Assembly (NCBI GenBank): GCA_022763485.1
Contig: JALEGX010000059.1
Span: forward strand, 1-39,582
DNA: 39,582 nucleotides
Direction: 5' to 3'
Source: Paracoccaceae bacterium
GTDB taxonomy: Bacteria > Pseudomonadota > Alphaproteobacteria > Rhodobacterales > Rhodobacteraceae
Shown: one piece after another, positions 24,866 through 33,125 of the stretch
How the letters are laid out: the number at the start of each line of letters is the position of its first letter
Position numbering within the stretch: the first letter of the stretch is position 1
Notes under the pieces: model-generated
The model's database searches: none
What the model saw: the letters and a program-made list of their open reading frames with translations, nothing else
What the model was told of the DNA's origin: nothing
Made by a program: the position numbers and the translations under genes

Positions 24866-26118
24866 CAGATCATGACCCCGGCCTGACGGGCCACGGCATC
24901 CATCTCGCGCTGGGCGCGGTCCTTCACGCCGTCCAGCCGCGCCCACAGCTCCTTGCGTAGCCATTTGCGGTTGGAAAACGAGGCGACGGCGCGGCTGGCG
25001 ATTGCGCGCGGTTCGGCAGTGCGCAGGTCGATCACCTCATCGCCGATGCCACATTCCGCAAAGACGCCATAGGTCTTGTCCGTGTAGCCCAGGCCCAGGG
25101 TGGGAACGCCGGAAGAAAAGGCGCCGATGGTGGCGTGCATCCGTGCGCCGGCAAACCAGTCCAGCCGCGACAGGATCCATTTCAGCTCCATCGCGTTCAT
25201 CGGGTCGCGCAGTACCAGAACCCGGTTGCGGCCCAGATGACCGATACGCTTGCGCAGCAGGCGGGCGGCGTCCAGATCGCTTTCGACATCGCCGTCGGGG
25301 CGGTTCACATGGGGGATCAACAGCAGCTTCAGCTTGGGGTCCGCCATCAGCAGCGCACGCGCCATGGCGGTGATCTGTTCGGGGTGGGGCGCCTTCAGGC
25401 CAAAGCTCCGTTGCGCCGTCTCGGGATCGTTGCACAGCAGGCCCGACACGTTCAGCCCTGCCAGCGGGAAAGCGCGGGCCGGGTCCAGCCATTGCGCCAC
25501 GCTGGCCGACAGGACATCGGGACGGCGCGCGGGCAGGGCCACGGCTACATCCACGCCCAGACGGTGACGCTCTGGGTCAAAGGCGTCGCCCAGGGCGTGC
25601 TGGAGATATTCAAAGCTCTGCGCATCGCGGACCCACACGGCGCTGGCCTCGCGCAGGATGCGTTTGGCTTCGGTCTCGGCTTCGGGATCTTTGAAAGGTC
25701 CCAGCTTCTGCGGCAGCAGGATCAGGGGCACATTGGCATCCAGCGCCATACGCTTGGTCAGGCGCATCGCCTGAAAACGTTTGGCACCGTAGATGTCGGT
25801 GAAGCTGTCCCCGCCCGAGATATCCAGAACGGCCTGGGACCGGGCGATGGCGCGGGCCGAGGCGCTGGGGCCTCCGCCTGCACGCACCAGCGCATGCGCC
25901 GTGCGCAGGCTGTCACCGCGCCAGAACCGGCGGTGGTGGGTCAGGCCAACAAGGTTGACCCTCGTGTACCCCCAATCCGCCTGTCTGCGGCCACGGCCGT
26001 GGTCTGCGACGGTCAGTTGAGGCGCACCGCGTTTGGCCAGCCCGGCAATGACCGAGTGGCACAGTGCGCTTACGCCTTGGTTTCCTGTATCTGGGGCAGC
26101 ATTTAACAGTGTAATCAT
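24865..26118 (-). CDS. Polysaccharide pyruvyl transferase family protein
   Basis: A 417-residue member of PF04230, first gene of the EPS operon. Early GNQGVSAL, DISGGDSFTDIYG and PLILLPQKLGPF, the middle AVWVRDAQSFEYL, and the late SRLDWFAGARMHATIGAFSSGVPTLGLGY-type region (pieces ARMHA and GVPTLGLGY) are standard for the family, which transfers pyruvate from PEP to form ketals on sugars. Ketal pyruvate gives the polymer negative charge. GAGGA lies 5 nt before the ATG. The upstream 243-bp region carries inverted repeats and is the obvious operon control region. Confidence 0.9.
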   Translation of the reverse strand: MITLLNAAPDTGNQGVSALCHSVIAGLAKRGAPQLTVADHGRGRRQADWGYTRVNLVGLTHHRRFWRGDSLRTAHALVRAGGGPSASARAIARSQAVLDISGGDSFTDIYGAKRFQAMRLTKRMALDANVPLILLPQKLGPFKDPEAETEAKRILREASAVWVRDAQSFEYLQHALGDAFDPERHRLGVDVAVALPARRPDVLSASVAQWLDPARAFPLAGLNVSGLLCNDPETAQRSFGLKAPHPEQITAMARALLMADPKLKLLLIPHVNRPDGDVESDLDAARLLRKRIGHLGRNRVLVLRDPMNAMELKWILSRLDWFAGARMHATIGAFSSGVPTLGLGYTDKTYGVFAECGIGDEVIDLRTAEPRAIASRAVASFSNRKWLRKELWARLDGVKDRAQREMDAVARQAGVMI

Positions 26119-26157
26119 GGTCGTCCTCGAAAGCTTTCCAAGGATAATGACCCGAAT

Positions 26158-26239
26158 CCCCCTGCCGCTGGGGGGAGCAACCGGAGGGTGCGCGCACCCA
26201 AACGCAGTTCATGACCTGTACAAAGGGATATAAACTGCG
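26158..26239 (-). promoter_or_regulatory. EPS operon control region with three inverted repeats
   Basis: Between the EPS operon and the divergent VWA gene are: a CCCCC/GGGGG stem (26158-26174), a perfect 14-bp palindrome GGGTGCGCGCACCC (26186-26199), and 7-bp arms CGCAGTT (26203-26209) and AACTGCG (26233-26239) flanking an AT-richer core. The arms lie about three helical turns apart centre to centre. No clear -35/-10 pair could be assigned. The three elements are likely regulator sites or 5' leader structures. Confidence 0.45.
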
Positions 26240-26361
26240 CCTTTGATCGCGGTTTTGTGCTGCGCAGGGGCCGTTGTGGCGCTCAATGCAGGGAAATCGC
26301 CAGAATCCGGGTCACAGGCGTTTCATTGGACAAGCGCAGAGGCGGATGCCAGACTGCCGGG

Positions 26362-27063
26362 ATGAAACGTCTTTTCCAAACCGGCTGTCTGGCCGCGGTT
26401 GCGCTGTCGCTGGGGGTGAACGCATCCTTGGCCCAGATCGGGGACTGCGCGACGGACGCCATGCTGGTCTTCGATGGCTCCGCCTCGATGGATGAAATCA
26501 GCTTTGAAACCGGACCCAACACCCGCATCGTCGAGGCGCGTCAGGCGATCCGCCGGGCCATGCCGGGGATCGCGCCCTACCGGCGTGTCGGTCTGATGAT
26601 CTATGGGCCGGGACCCAATGGGGCGTGTCAGAACCTGGATCTGCGGTTTGGCCCCATAGCGGATGCGGCCGAACCGGTCACAGACGCGGTGGACGGGTTG
26701 CGGCCGGACGGGCTGACCCCGCTGACCGAAGCGGTGCGACAGGCGGCGCTGGCGCTGGACTATCGCAACAGCCCGGGCGTGGTGGTGCTGGTCACCGATG
26801 GCAATGAAACCTGTGGCGGGCGTCCCTGTGATCTGGCGCAGGCGCTGAATGCCACCGCCCGCGACCTGACCGTGCATGTGATCGGGTTCCGCGCCGTGGT
26901 TGACTTCTTTGCCTGGAACAACCCTGAACAGGATCCGCAGGCGTCCACGACCGTGGCGCGCTGCCTGTCGGATGAAACCGGGGGGCTTTTCGTGACCACC
27001 GAAACGGTGGACGAACTGGTCGTGGCGCTGCAACGCACATTGGGCTGCCCGGTGATCGGCTGA
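26362..27063 (+). CDS. Secreted von Willebrand factor A-domain protein
   Basis: A 233-residue exported protein. The signal peptide is about residues 1-24 (positively charged start, hydrophobic core, ASLA before QIGDC). The VWA domain has a complete MIDAS: Asp38-x-Ser40-x-Ser42 in VFDGSASM, Thr119 in DGLTPLTEA and Asp146 in VTDGNET, so it should bind a divalent metal and a protein ligand. Six cysteines in the mature part suggest up to three disulfides in the periplasm or outside. The ATG at 26362 is chosen because the signal peptide begins there; its ribosome site is poor, and the upstream frame extension is not credible. It is divergent from the EPS operon and could serve the envelope, but no direct link is visible. 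Confidence 0.82.
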   Translation: MKRLFQTGCLAAVALSLGVNASLAQIGDCATDAMLVFDGSASMDEISFETGPNTRIVEARQAIRRAMPGIAPYRRVGLMIYGPGPNGACQNLDLRFGPIADAAEPVTDAVDGLRPDGLTPLTEAVRQAALALDYRNSPGVVVLVTDGNETCGGRPCDLAQALNATARDLTVHVIGFRAVVDFFAWNNPEQDPQASTTVARCLSDETGGLFVTTETVDELVVALQRTLGCPVIG

Positions 27064-27069
27064 GCCTTG

Positions 27070-27089
27070 GCCTGCCCCGAAGGGCAGGC
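27070..27089. terminator. Convergent hairpin between VWA and Crp/Fnr genes
   Basis: A perfect 8-bp stem GCCTGCCC/GGGCAGGC with a CGAA tetraloop lies between the two convergent stops. No U-tract follows on either strand; bidirectional termination is likely but unproven. Confidence 0.5.
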
Positions 27090-27109
27090 GCTGGCGCGGC
27101 ACAGCCGGG

Positions 27110-27826
27110 TCAGGCCGCGCGGGGCAGCTGTGCCCCTTCGGAGCGATCCAACAGGGTTTCGACATCCAGGAGCCGCACCACGTTCCGTTTGGGCAGGGCG
27201 ATCAGCCCGGCCTTTTCCAGCCTGCGGATCTGACGCGACACCGTCTCGACCGTCATGCCGGAAAGCTCTCCCAGCTCGCCGCGGCTTATGGGCAGGATCA
27301 CGTCATTCGGAGACCCCTGTCGGGCGTGAAACCAGGTCAGGATCGAGGCGATCCGCTCGGCTGCGGTCTTGCGGCCCAGCAGGGTCTGCCAGCGATGCAC
27401 CTCGGCGATCTGGTCCTGCACGACCTGTAGCAGGTTGATCTGCAGGCGCGGAACCTCTGTCACCAGCGTTGTGAACACCTCGCGGCTGCAGGTCAGGATC
27501 CGGGCCGTGCCCACGGCGCGCAAAAAGCTGCCTTTGTGCCGGGGTCCCGGCGGTGGCAGCGTTTCCCCGGCGAATGTCAGGGCAAAGAGCCGGGTGCCAC
27601 CGTGCGGGGCAGCCACGTCTTCGCGCAGTGTGCCCTCCTTGACCAGTGCGACGTGCGGCAACCCGTGCCGGTCCCGTGGCAGGGCTTCGCCGTCGGCCAG
27701 AAGGCATTCATCGAACCGTTTGCGTGTCCGGCGCATCTCTGTGAGCGTCAATCCCTGGAAGAGTTCTGGACGGATCTTGCTCCGGCGCAGGGGAGGCCCT
27801 GCCCAGTTGTAGTTCATCGCGTTCAT
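27110..27826 (-). CDS. Crp/Fnr-family transcriptional regulator
   Basis: A 238-residue regulator with an N-terminal cyclic-nucleotide-binding-like beta-roll (about 50-125), a dimerisation helix and a winged helix containing ISRGELGELSGMTVETVSRQ. The recognition helix E194-T-V-S-R198 matches the E-x-x-S-R pattern of FNR/NNR-type proteins, which read TTGAT-like half sites. The N-terminal cysteine cluster of FNR is absent (only Cys41 and Cys113), so an oxygen-sensing Fe-S cluster is unlikely; a DNR/NnrR-like haem or redox signal is possible. A CAGGGA site precedes the ATG at 27826; the ATG at 27817 is an alternative. The nearest neighbour is the small secreted protein gene upstream. Confidence 0.87.
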   Translation of the reverse strand: MNAMNYNWAGPPLRRSKIRPELFQGLTLTEMRRTRKRFDECLLADGEALPRDRHGLPHVALVKEGTLREDVAAPHGGTRLFALTFAGETLPPPGPRHKGSFLRAVGTARILTCSREVFTTLVTEVPRLQINLLQVVQDQIAEVHRWQTLLGRKTAAERIASILTWFHARQGSPNDVILPISRGELGELSGMTVETVSRQIRRLEKAGLIALPKRNVVRLLDVETLLDRSEGAQLPRAA

Positions 27827-27855
27827 TGCGAACGTCCCTGTGCTGATTTGATGGA

Positions 27856-27872
27856 CGGAGGCTGTGCCTCCG
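27856..27872 (-). terminator. Short hairpin between the small secreted-protein and Crp/Fnr genes
   Basis: CGGAGGC/GCCTCCG, a perfect 7-bp stem with a 3-nt loop, in the 55-bp gap. No U-run is seen, so it may be a leader structure of the regulator mRNA instead. Confidence 0.3.
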
Positions 27873-27881
27873 GCGAACTCG

Positions 27882-28244
27882 TCAGACCGGGCGTGGGGGC
27901 GCGCGTGCGGGATGTCCGAATGTACTGGTCTGAGCCTGAAGAACGGGGGGGTGCGGGGTCCAGTCCGCAGGCTCGTATGACAGTTCGGCCAGGATCACCG
28001 TGATCGCGGGATCGGGCAGGGAAATTGCGGGGTGCAGCCGGCAGGCCTGACAATCCGGCGGCATGCCAGTTTCATCCAGGTTGCCGCAGATCGAAGAGAG
28101 GTCCAGCCCGAAAATCGCCGCGTATTCGAGCGCGGCCTGATGGGTGGGCGAGGCCAGCCGATGTGCGAGGCCTGTCGTTGCAAATGCAACGATCAGCATC
28201 ACTACCAATGCACGCACAGGTAATATGAGGGGCAATTTCTTCAT
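27882..28244 (-). CDS. Small exported cysteine-containing protein (DUF2946-like)
   Basis: A 120-residue hypothetical. The N-terminus MKKLPLILPVRALVVMLIVA is a signal peptide or anchor ending near LAHRLAS. A cysteine patch SICGNLDETGMPPDCQACRL resembles the spaced Cys motifs of DUF2946-type small proteins, often associated with metal or copper handling. The C-terminus is Pro-rich (APPRPV). The ribosome site is poor, so expression is uncertain, but signal peptide, motif and position between dnaE2 and crp support a real gene. It starts 62 bases beyond the dnaE2 stop, on the same strand. Confidence 0.6.
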   Translation of the reverse strand: MKKLPLILPVRALVVMLIVAFATTGLAHRLASPTHQAALEYAAIFGLDLSSICGNLDETGMPPDCQACRLHPAISLPDPAITVILAELSYEPADWTPHPPVLQAQTSTFGHPARAPPRPV

Positions 28245-28305
28245 CGCAGGGTTTGGCTATCACAGCCCGCAGAAACCGCAATCGGCCTTTGGGTCGCAGG
28301 GGCGG

Positions 28306-31300
28306 TTAATGGAAATCCCGGCTTGGGAAAAGCCGCTTGGCCTGTTCCCGCGGGTGGCGGGCGCGGGGGGCGCTGCGCGGCGGGCGCGGGGTGTCATCGG
28401 CCTGAGGCTGGGTCACGCCGATGGCGTCATCCAGCGGATGTCCCAGCTCGCTCAGGCAATGGGACATGTCCTCGACGGTCTGGGCGATCAGATGCACGAC
28501 AATGCCTTCGCGCTGCAGATAGCCGGTGACCCGCAACAGCCGCCCGCCCATCACGATGCGGCGGTATGTGTCATAGATCTTGGGCCAGACCACCACGTTC
28601 GACACCCCGGTTTCATCCTCCAGCGTCAGGAAGATCACGCCCGAGGCGGTGCCGGGCCGCTGGCGGGTGATGACCAGACCGCAGACCGCGTAGCGCCCCA
28701 GCGGAACCTTGTGCAGCTGATCATGCGGGGTCAGGCCGGGTAGGGCCGGGCGCAGCAGCTCCATCGGGTGGGCGCGCAGGGTCAGGCGGGTCGAGACGTA
28801 ATCTTCGACCACTTCCTCGCCCAGATGCATGGGCGGCAGATCGACCGCCGGTTCCGAGATGCTTTCACCGTCAATCGGGTCATTGAACAGGGGCAGGGCA
28901 TCGGGGCTGCGGATGGCGCGGACCTGCCACAGGGCATCGCGCCGGGTCAGCCCCATGTCGGCGAACCCGTCGGCCTCGGCCAGCCGTTCCAGCACGGCGG
29001 GGGACAGCCCGGCCCGCAGCCACAGCCCCTGAGGATCGCGGTAGCCATTGCCGCGGGCGGCAACGATCCATTCCGCGTCCTCCTGACGGAACCCCTTGAT
29101 CTGGCGAAAGCCCAGCCGCAGCGCCAGCGCGCCATCTGCGCGGCGCTCCAGCGTGTTGTCCCAGGTGCTGGCATTGACGCAGATGGGGCGCACCTCGACC
29201 TGATGTTCGCGGGCATCGCGCACGATCTGGGCCGGGGCGTAGAAGCCCATCGGCTGGGAATTCAGCAGGGCGCAGGCAAAGACGGCCGGGTGATGGCATT
29301 TCAGCCAGGCCGAGACATAGGCCAGCATGGCAAAGGCCGCTGCATGGCTTTCGGGAAACCCGTATTCGCCAAACCCCTCGATCTGGGAAAAGCAGCGTTC
29401 GGCAAAGGCCTCCTCATACCCCCGCGCCAACATGCCCGAGATGAACCGGTCGCGGAAGGTGCCGATGGTGCCCATCTTGCGGAAGGTGGCCAGGGAACGG
29501 CGCAGCCGGTCGGCCTCTTCGGGGGTGAAACCGGCCCCCACAACCGCAATCTGCATGGCCTGTTCCTGAAACAGCGGCACGCCCATGGTCTTGCCCAGTA
29601 CCTCTTTCAGGGCTTCCGACGGGAACTCCACCGCTTCGCGGCCTTGGCGGCGGTTGATATAGGGATGCACCATCCCGCCCTGGATCGGGCCGGGCCGCAC
29701 GATCGCCACTTCGATCACCAGATCATAGAAGGTTGCGGGTTTCATCCGGGGCAGAAAGTTCATCTGCGCCCGGCTTTCGACCTGGAACACGCCAATCGCA
29801 TCGGCGCGTTGCAGCATGTCATAGGTCTGCTTGTCCTCCTGCGGGACGGTGGCGATGCTCAGGCTCTGCTTTTCGTGCTGCTGCATCAGATCAAAGGACT
29901 TGCGGATGCAGGTCAGCATGCCAAGCGACAGGATATCGACCTTCAGAATGCCCAGCGTATCGATGTCATCCTTGTCCCATTCGATGATGGTGCGATCTTC
30001 CATCGCGGCGTTCTCGATCGGGCACAGCTCATCCAGCCGCCCCTTGGTGATGACGAACCCGCCGACATGCTGGCTCAGATGGCGGGGGAAGCCGATGATC
30101 TCACCGATCAGGCGGATGGTCTGGGCCAGCCGCCGGTCGCCCATGTCCAGACCCAGTTCGCGGATCCGGTCGGGATCTGCGCCCCGGTTCGACTGGCCCC
30201 AGATCTGACCGGACAGGCCCGCGGTCACGTCCTGGGACAGGCCCATCACCTTGCCCACCTCGCGGATCGCGGCGCGAGAGCGGAAGTGGATCACGGTGGC
30301 ACAGAGGCCCGCGCGCTCGCGTCCGTATTGTTCATAGATCCACTGGATCACCTCTTCGCGCCGCTCATGTTCGAAATCCACGTCGATGTCGGGCGGTTCG
30401 CCCCGGTATTTGGACACGAAGCGTTCAAACACCATGGTGATCTGGTCGGGCCCCACATCGGTGATGCCCAGCAGGTAGCACAGGATCGAATTGGCGGCAG
30501 ATCCGCGCCCCTGGCACAGGATCCCGCGTGAGCGCGCTTGCTGCACGATGTCATGCACGGTCAGGAAATAGGCCGGGAAGCCCAGTTCGGACACCAGGCG
30601 CAGCTCCTTTTCCATCAGCGCCAAGGCCTTGTCCGGAACCCCTTGCGGGTAGCGGCGCGTCAGCCCCTCGCGCGCCAGCCGTTCCAGCCGGTCCTGCGGG
30701 GCTTCCCCCTGCGAGACCTCATCGGGGTATTCATAGCTCAGCTCGCTCAGGCAGAACGAACAGCGCGCGGCGATTTCACGGGTGCGGCGCAGGGCGGCCG
30801 GATGGGCATGAAACACCCGCGCCATGTCGGCGGCCCCCTTCAGGCGCCGCTCGGCATTGGGCAGGGCGCGGGTGCCGATCTGGTCGATGGTGATGTGGTG
30901 GCGCATGCAGGTGAGTACATCCGCCAGCTGTCGGCGGTTGGCGCGATGCATCAGCACATCCCCCACCGCCACCATCGGGGCCGAACAGCGCAGCGCGAGC
31001 CGGGCGCAGGCGTCCAGATAGGCCTGGTCGCTGCCGTCATAACGCGGGGCGGCGCCCAGGAACACATGGCCGGGAAAGCGGCGCTGCATCTTCTGGATCG
31101 GCGCGGCGGCGGCGGGCAACGGGCCTTGGGGCAGGGCAATCAGGATCATGCCGCCGCATCCCTCCAGCAGATCCGCAAGGTCCAGATGGCACTGGGCCTT
31201 TTCGGCGCGCCGCTTGCCCAGCGTCAGCAGCCGGGTCAGCCGCTGATAGGCGGCCCGGTCGCGGGGCAGGGCGATCCAGTCCACGGGGCTGTCGCGCAGC

Positions 31301-31650
31301 ACCAGCCGGCAGCCGACAATCAGCCGGGGCAGATGCGGCGTGGCCGGGCGGGCGATGTCACGGGGGCTGCCGACCTCCTGCCGCGAGCTGCTGTCAGTGC
31401 GATGTTCGGAGCGGATCGGCACCGTCTCATCGGCTTCGCGCTGCAGCTCCTTGAGCGCGGAATAGGCCCGCACCACCCCGGCCAGCGTATTGCGGTCGGT
31501 GATGGCGATGGCGTCCAGGCCCAGCTCGGCAGCCCGGGTGACCAGTTCCTCGGGGTGGGAGGCCCCGGTGAGGAAGGTGAAGTTCGATGTGGTGGCCAGT
31601 TCCGCATAGCTTTCGGCGGCGCTGGGCAGGTGGAGGTCAGGCTGCGTCAT
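28306..31650 (-). CDS. dnaE2: Error-prone DNA polymerase III alpha subunit DnaE2 (ImuC)
   Basis: A 1114-residue C-family polymerase for translesion synthesis with ImuA/ImuB. PHP domain at the start (SNFTFLTGASHPEEL, AIAITDRNTLAG). The catalytic aspartates are visible in PDIDVDFEHERREEV (about residue 420) and KVDILSLGML (about 570), with GVFQVESRAQM between palm and fingers. Late helix-hairpin-helix and OB-fold regions complete the family layout; the DnaE1-specific tau-binding tail is absent, as expected. A hydrophilic insertion (about residues 75-105, SSSRQEVGSP) lies in the PHP domain. The ATG at 31650 overlaps the imuB stop by 4 nt. Confidence 0.94.
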   Translation of the reverse strand: MTQPDLHLPSAAESYAELATTSNFTFLTGASHPEELVTRAAELGLDAIAITDRNTLAGVVRAYSALKELQREADETVPIRSEHRTDSSSRQEVGSPRDIARPATPHLPRLIVGCRLVLRDSPVDWIALPRDRAAYQRLTRLLTLGKRRAEKAQCHLDLADLLEGCGGMILIALPQGPLPAAAAPIQKMQRRFPGHVFLGAAPRYDGSDQAYLDACARLALRCSAPMVAVGDVLMHRANRRQLADVLTCMRHHITIDQIGTRALPNAERRLKGAADMARVFHAHPAALRRTREIAARCSFCLSELSYEYPDEVSQGEAPQDRLERLAREGLTRRYPQGVPDKALALMEKELRLVSELGFPAYFLTVHDIVQQARSRGILCQGRGSAANSILCYLLGITDVGPDQITMVFERFVSKYRGEPPDIDVDFEHERREEVIQWIYEQYGRERAGLCATVIHFRSRAAIREVGKVMGLSQDVTAGLSGQIWGQSNRGADPDRIRELGLDMGDRRLAQTIRLIGEIIGFPRHLSQHVGGFVITKGRLDELCPIENAAMEDRTIIEWDKDDIDTLGILKVDILSLGMLTCIRKSFDLMQQHEKQSLSIATVPQEDKQTYDMLQRADAIGVFQVESRAQMNFLPRMKPATFYDLVIEVAIVRPGPIQGGMVHPYINRRQGREAVEFPSEALKEVLGKTMGVPLFQEQAMQIAVVGAGFTPEEADRLRRSLATFRKMGTIGTFRDRFISGMLARGYEEAFAERCFSQIEGFGEYGFPESHAAAFAMLAYVSAWLKCHHPAVFACALLNSQPMGFYAPAQIVRDAREHQVEVRPICVNASTWDNTLERRADGALALRLGFRQIKGFRQEDAEWIVAARGNGYRDPQGLWLRAGLSPAVLERLAEADGFADMGLTRRDALWQVRAIRSPDALPLFNDPIDGESISEPAVDLPPMHLGEEVVEDYVSTRLTLRAHPMELLRPALPGLTPHDQLHKVPLGRYAVCGLVITRQRPGTASGVIFLTLEDETGVSNVVVWPKIYDTYRRIVMGGRLLRVTGYLQREGIVVHLIAQTVEDMSHCLSELGHPLDDAIGVTQPQADDTPRPPRSAPRARHPREQAKRLFPSRDFH

Positions 31651-33125
31651 GCGAATTCCCCCTGCACGAACCAGCCGGGGCTCTGGGGCGTGTGATACAG
31701 CCACAGCCGCCGTCCCTGCCGGGTTTCGATGTGCCAGTAATCCCGCAGGCCGGAACGCCAGTTGTCATCCTCCAGCCACCATTCGGGGGCGATGCGTTCG
31801 GGACCGATGGCGCGGGCCGTGGTCAGCGACATCCGCCGCCAGCGGAAATGCCGGGGGGGGCGGGGGCCATACCCGGCGATCGGTTCGGGCGGAAACAGGC
31901 AGAGCGGCCGCGGGCGCGGGCTGCTCCAGCCGCTGCCGGGTTCGGACCAGGCGGCGGGCGAGACGACGAAGCTGCGCTCGGGGATGTGGCTGTCGGCGGG
32001 CAGAAAGCGCTGGATGTTTTCCAGCCCGATCCGGGTGCCGATCCGGGAAATCAGGTCCTCGACCTGGCTTTTGGCGGTGACCGACACGTGATTGAGCTGC
32101 CGGGCGGGCAGAGGATCAACCCGGACGGCCTCCAGCCGCAGCTGGTCAATGCCGAAGCCCGCATCCACCTGACCGACTCCGCGTTCGAACAGGGGCAGGA
32201 TGCGGTGCGGGTCCCGCAGCGGGCGGGCCAGGCGCAGCTCCACCTGCTGGCTGTCGCGGTCGACCCGGCGCAGGTCCAGCCGCAGGGTCCGGGCACCGAC
32301 ATCCTGGGCCAGCAGCTTGGCGCAGAGCTGGTCCAGCAGGCGCGCGGTGCCGGCCATGACGTCTTCGAACAGGCCGATGGGCTCAGGCAGGGTCAGGCGC
32401 ACCCCGTAGTGTGGCGGATCGGCCAGCGGCGAGACCTCTTCCGGCTGATCGCCAAGGGCCTGATCCAGCCGCAACAGCAGGCCCGGACCGAACCGCCGGG
32501 TCAGGGGCGCGCGCGCGGCCTTGGCCAGATCCCCGATGGTGCGCAGCCCCAGCCGTTGCAGCGCGATGCCGGTCTTGTCCTCCAGCCGCAGGGCGGCGAC
32601 GGGCAGCTGAGCCAGGGCGGGCAGCGGATTGCCGGGCGGGGCAACGCCTTCGCCGAAGCGGGCCAGCGCCCAGGCCGCGCCGCGGGTGTCGGCCGCCCCG
32701 ATCCGGGCCGCCAGCCCCGCCCGCATCAGCCGCTGCCGCATATGGGCCAGCATCGCCTCTTCGCCGCCGAACAGATGCGCCGACCCGGTGATGTCCAGCA
32801 CCAGGCCATCCTTCTGTTCCAGCCCCACCCAGGGGCAATAGCGCGTGGCCCAGCGGCGCAGAACCAGCAGAAAGGCCTGATCCGCCATGGGATCGGCCTG
32901 CGCGCTTTGCAGATCCGGACAGAAGGCACGGGCATCGGCGAAGGGCATGTCGCGATGCAGCCCCTGCTGCTCGGCCGCGTGGTTCAGGCAATACAGGCGG
33001 TTGGCGTTGTTCTGCTTCAGGGTCAGGGCAAAGGGCCCGTCAAGCGGGCGCAGGCGTAGAACCCGGTCGCTTGCCAGCCGGGGGAACCACACGGATACGA
33101 TGCGCCGATTGATCCCATCGAACAT
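31647..33125 (-). CDS. imuB: DNA polymerase Y-family protein ImuB (inactive polymerase subunit)
   Basis: A 492-residue Y-family-like protein that bridges the beta clamp, ImuA and ImuC. The start reads RIVSVWFPRLAS where an active polymerase has the first catalytic Asp, and DITGSAHLFGGEEA replaces the SIDE motif, so it should lack catalytic activity as known ImuB proteins do. The C-terminus carries SVVSPAAWSEPGSGW-like and GLRDYWHIETRQGRRLWLY segments typical of ImuB. I chose the ATG at 33125 over a GTG at 33134; either way the N-terminus overlaps the imuA 3' end by about 86 nt in another frame. It overlaps dnaE2 by 4 nt. Confidence 0.9.
   Translation of the reverse strand: MFDGINRRIVSVWFPRLASDRVLRLRPLDGPFALTLKQNNANRLYCLNHAAEQQGLHRDMPFADARAFCPDLQSAQADPMADQAFLLVLRRWATRYCPWVGLEQKDGLVLDITGSAHLFGGEEAMLAHMRQRLMRAGLAARIGAADTRGAAWALARFGEGVAPPGNPLPALAQLPVAALRLEDKTGIALQRLGLRTIGDLAKAARAPLTRRFGPGLLLRLDQALGDQPEEVSPLADPPHYGVRLTLPEPIGLFEDVMAGTARLLDQLCAKLLAQDVGARTLRLDLRRVDRDSQQVELRLARPLRDPHRILPLFERGVGQVDAGFGIDQLRLEAVRVDPLPARQLNHVSVTAKSQVEDLISRIGTRIGLENIQRFLPADSHIPERSFVVSPAAWSEPGSGWSSPRPRPLCLFPPEPIAGYGPRPPRHFRWRRMSLTTARAIGPERIAPEWWLEDDNWRSGLRDYWHIETRQGRRLWLYHTPQSPGWFVQGEFA

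Noticed and set aside
24866..24964. N-terminal extension of the flippase
   Set aside because: Arg/Gly-rich shadow of the pyruvyl transferase; the TGATG junction gives a better start.
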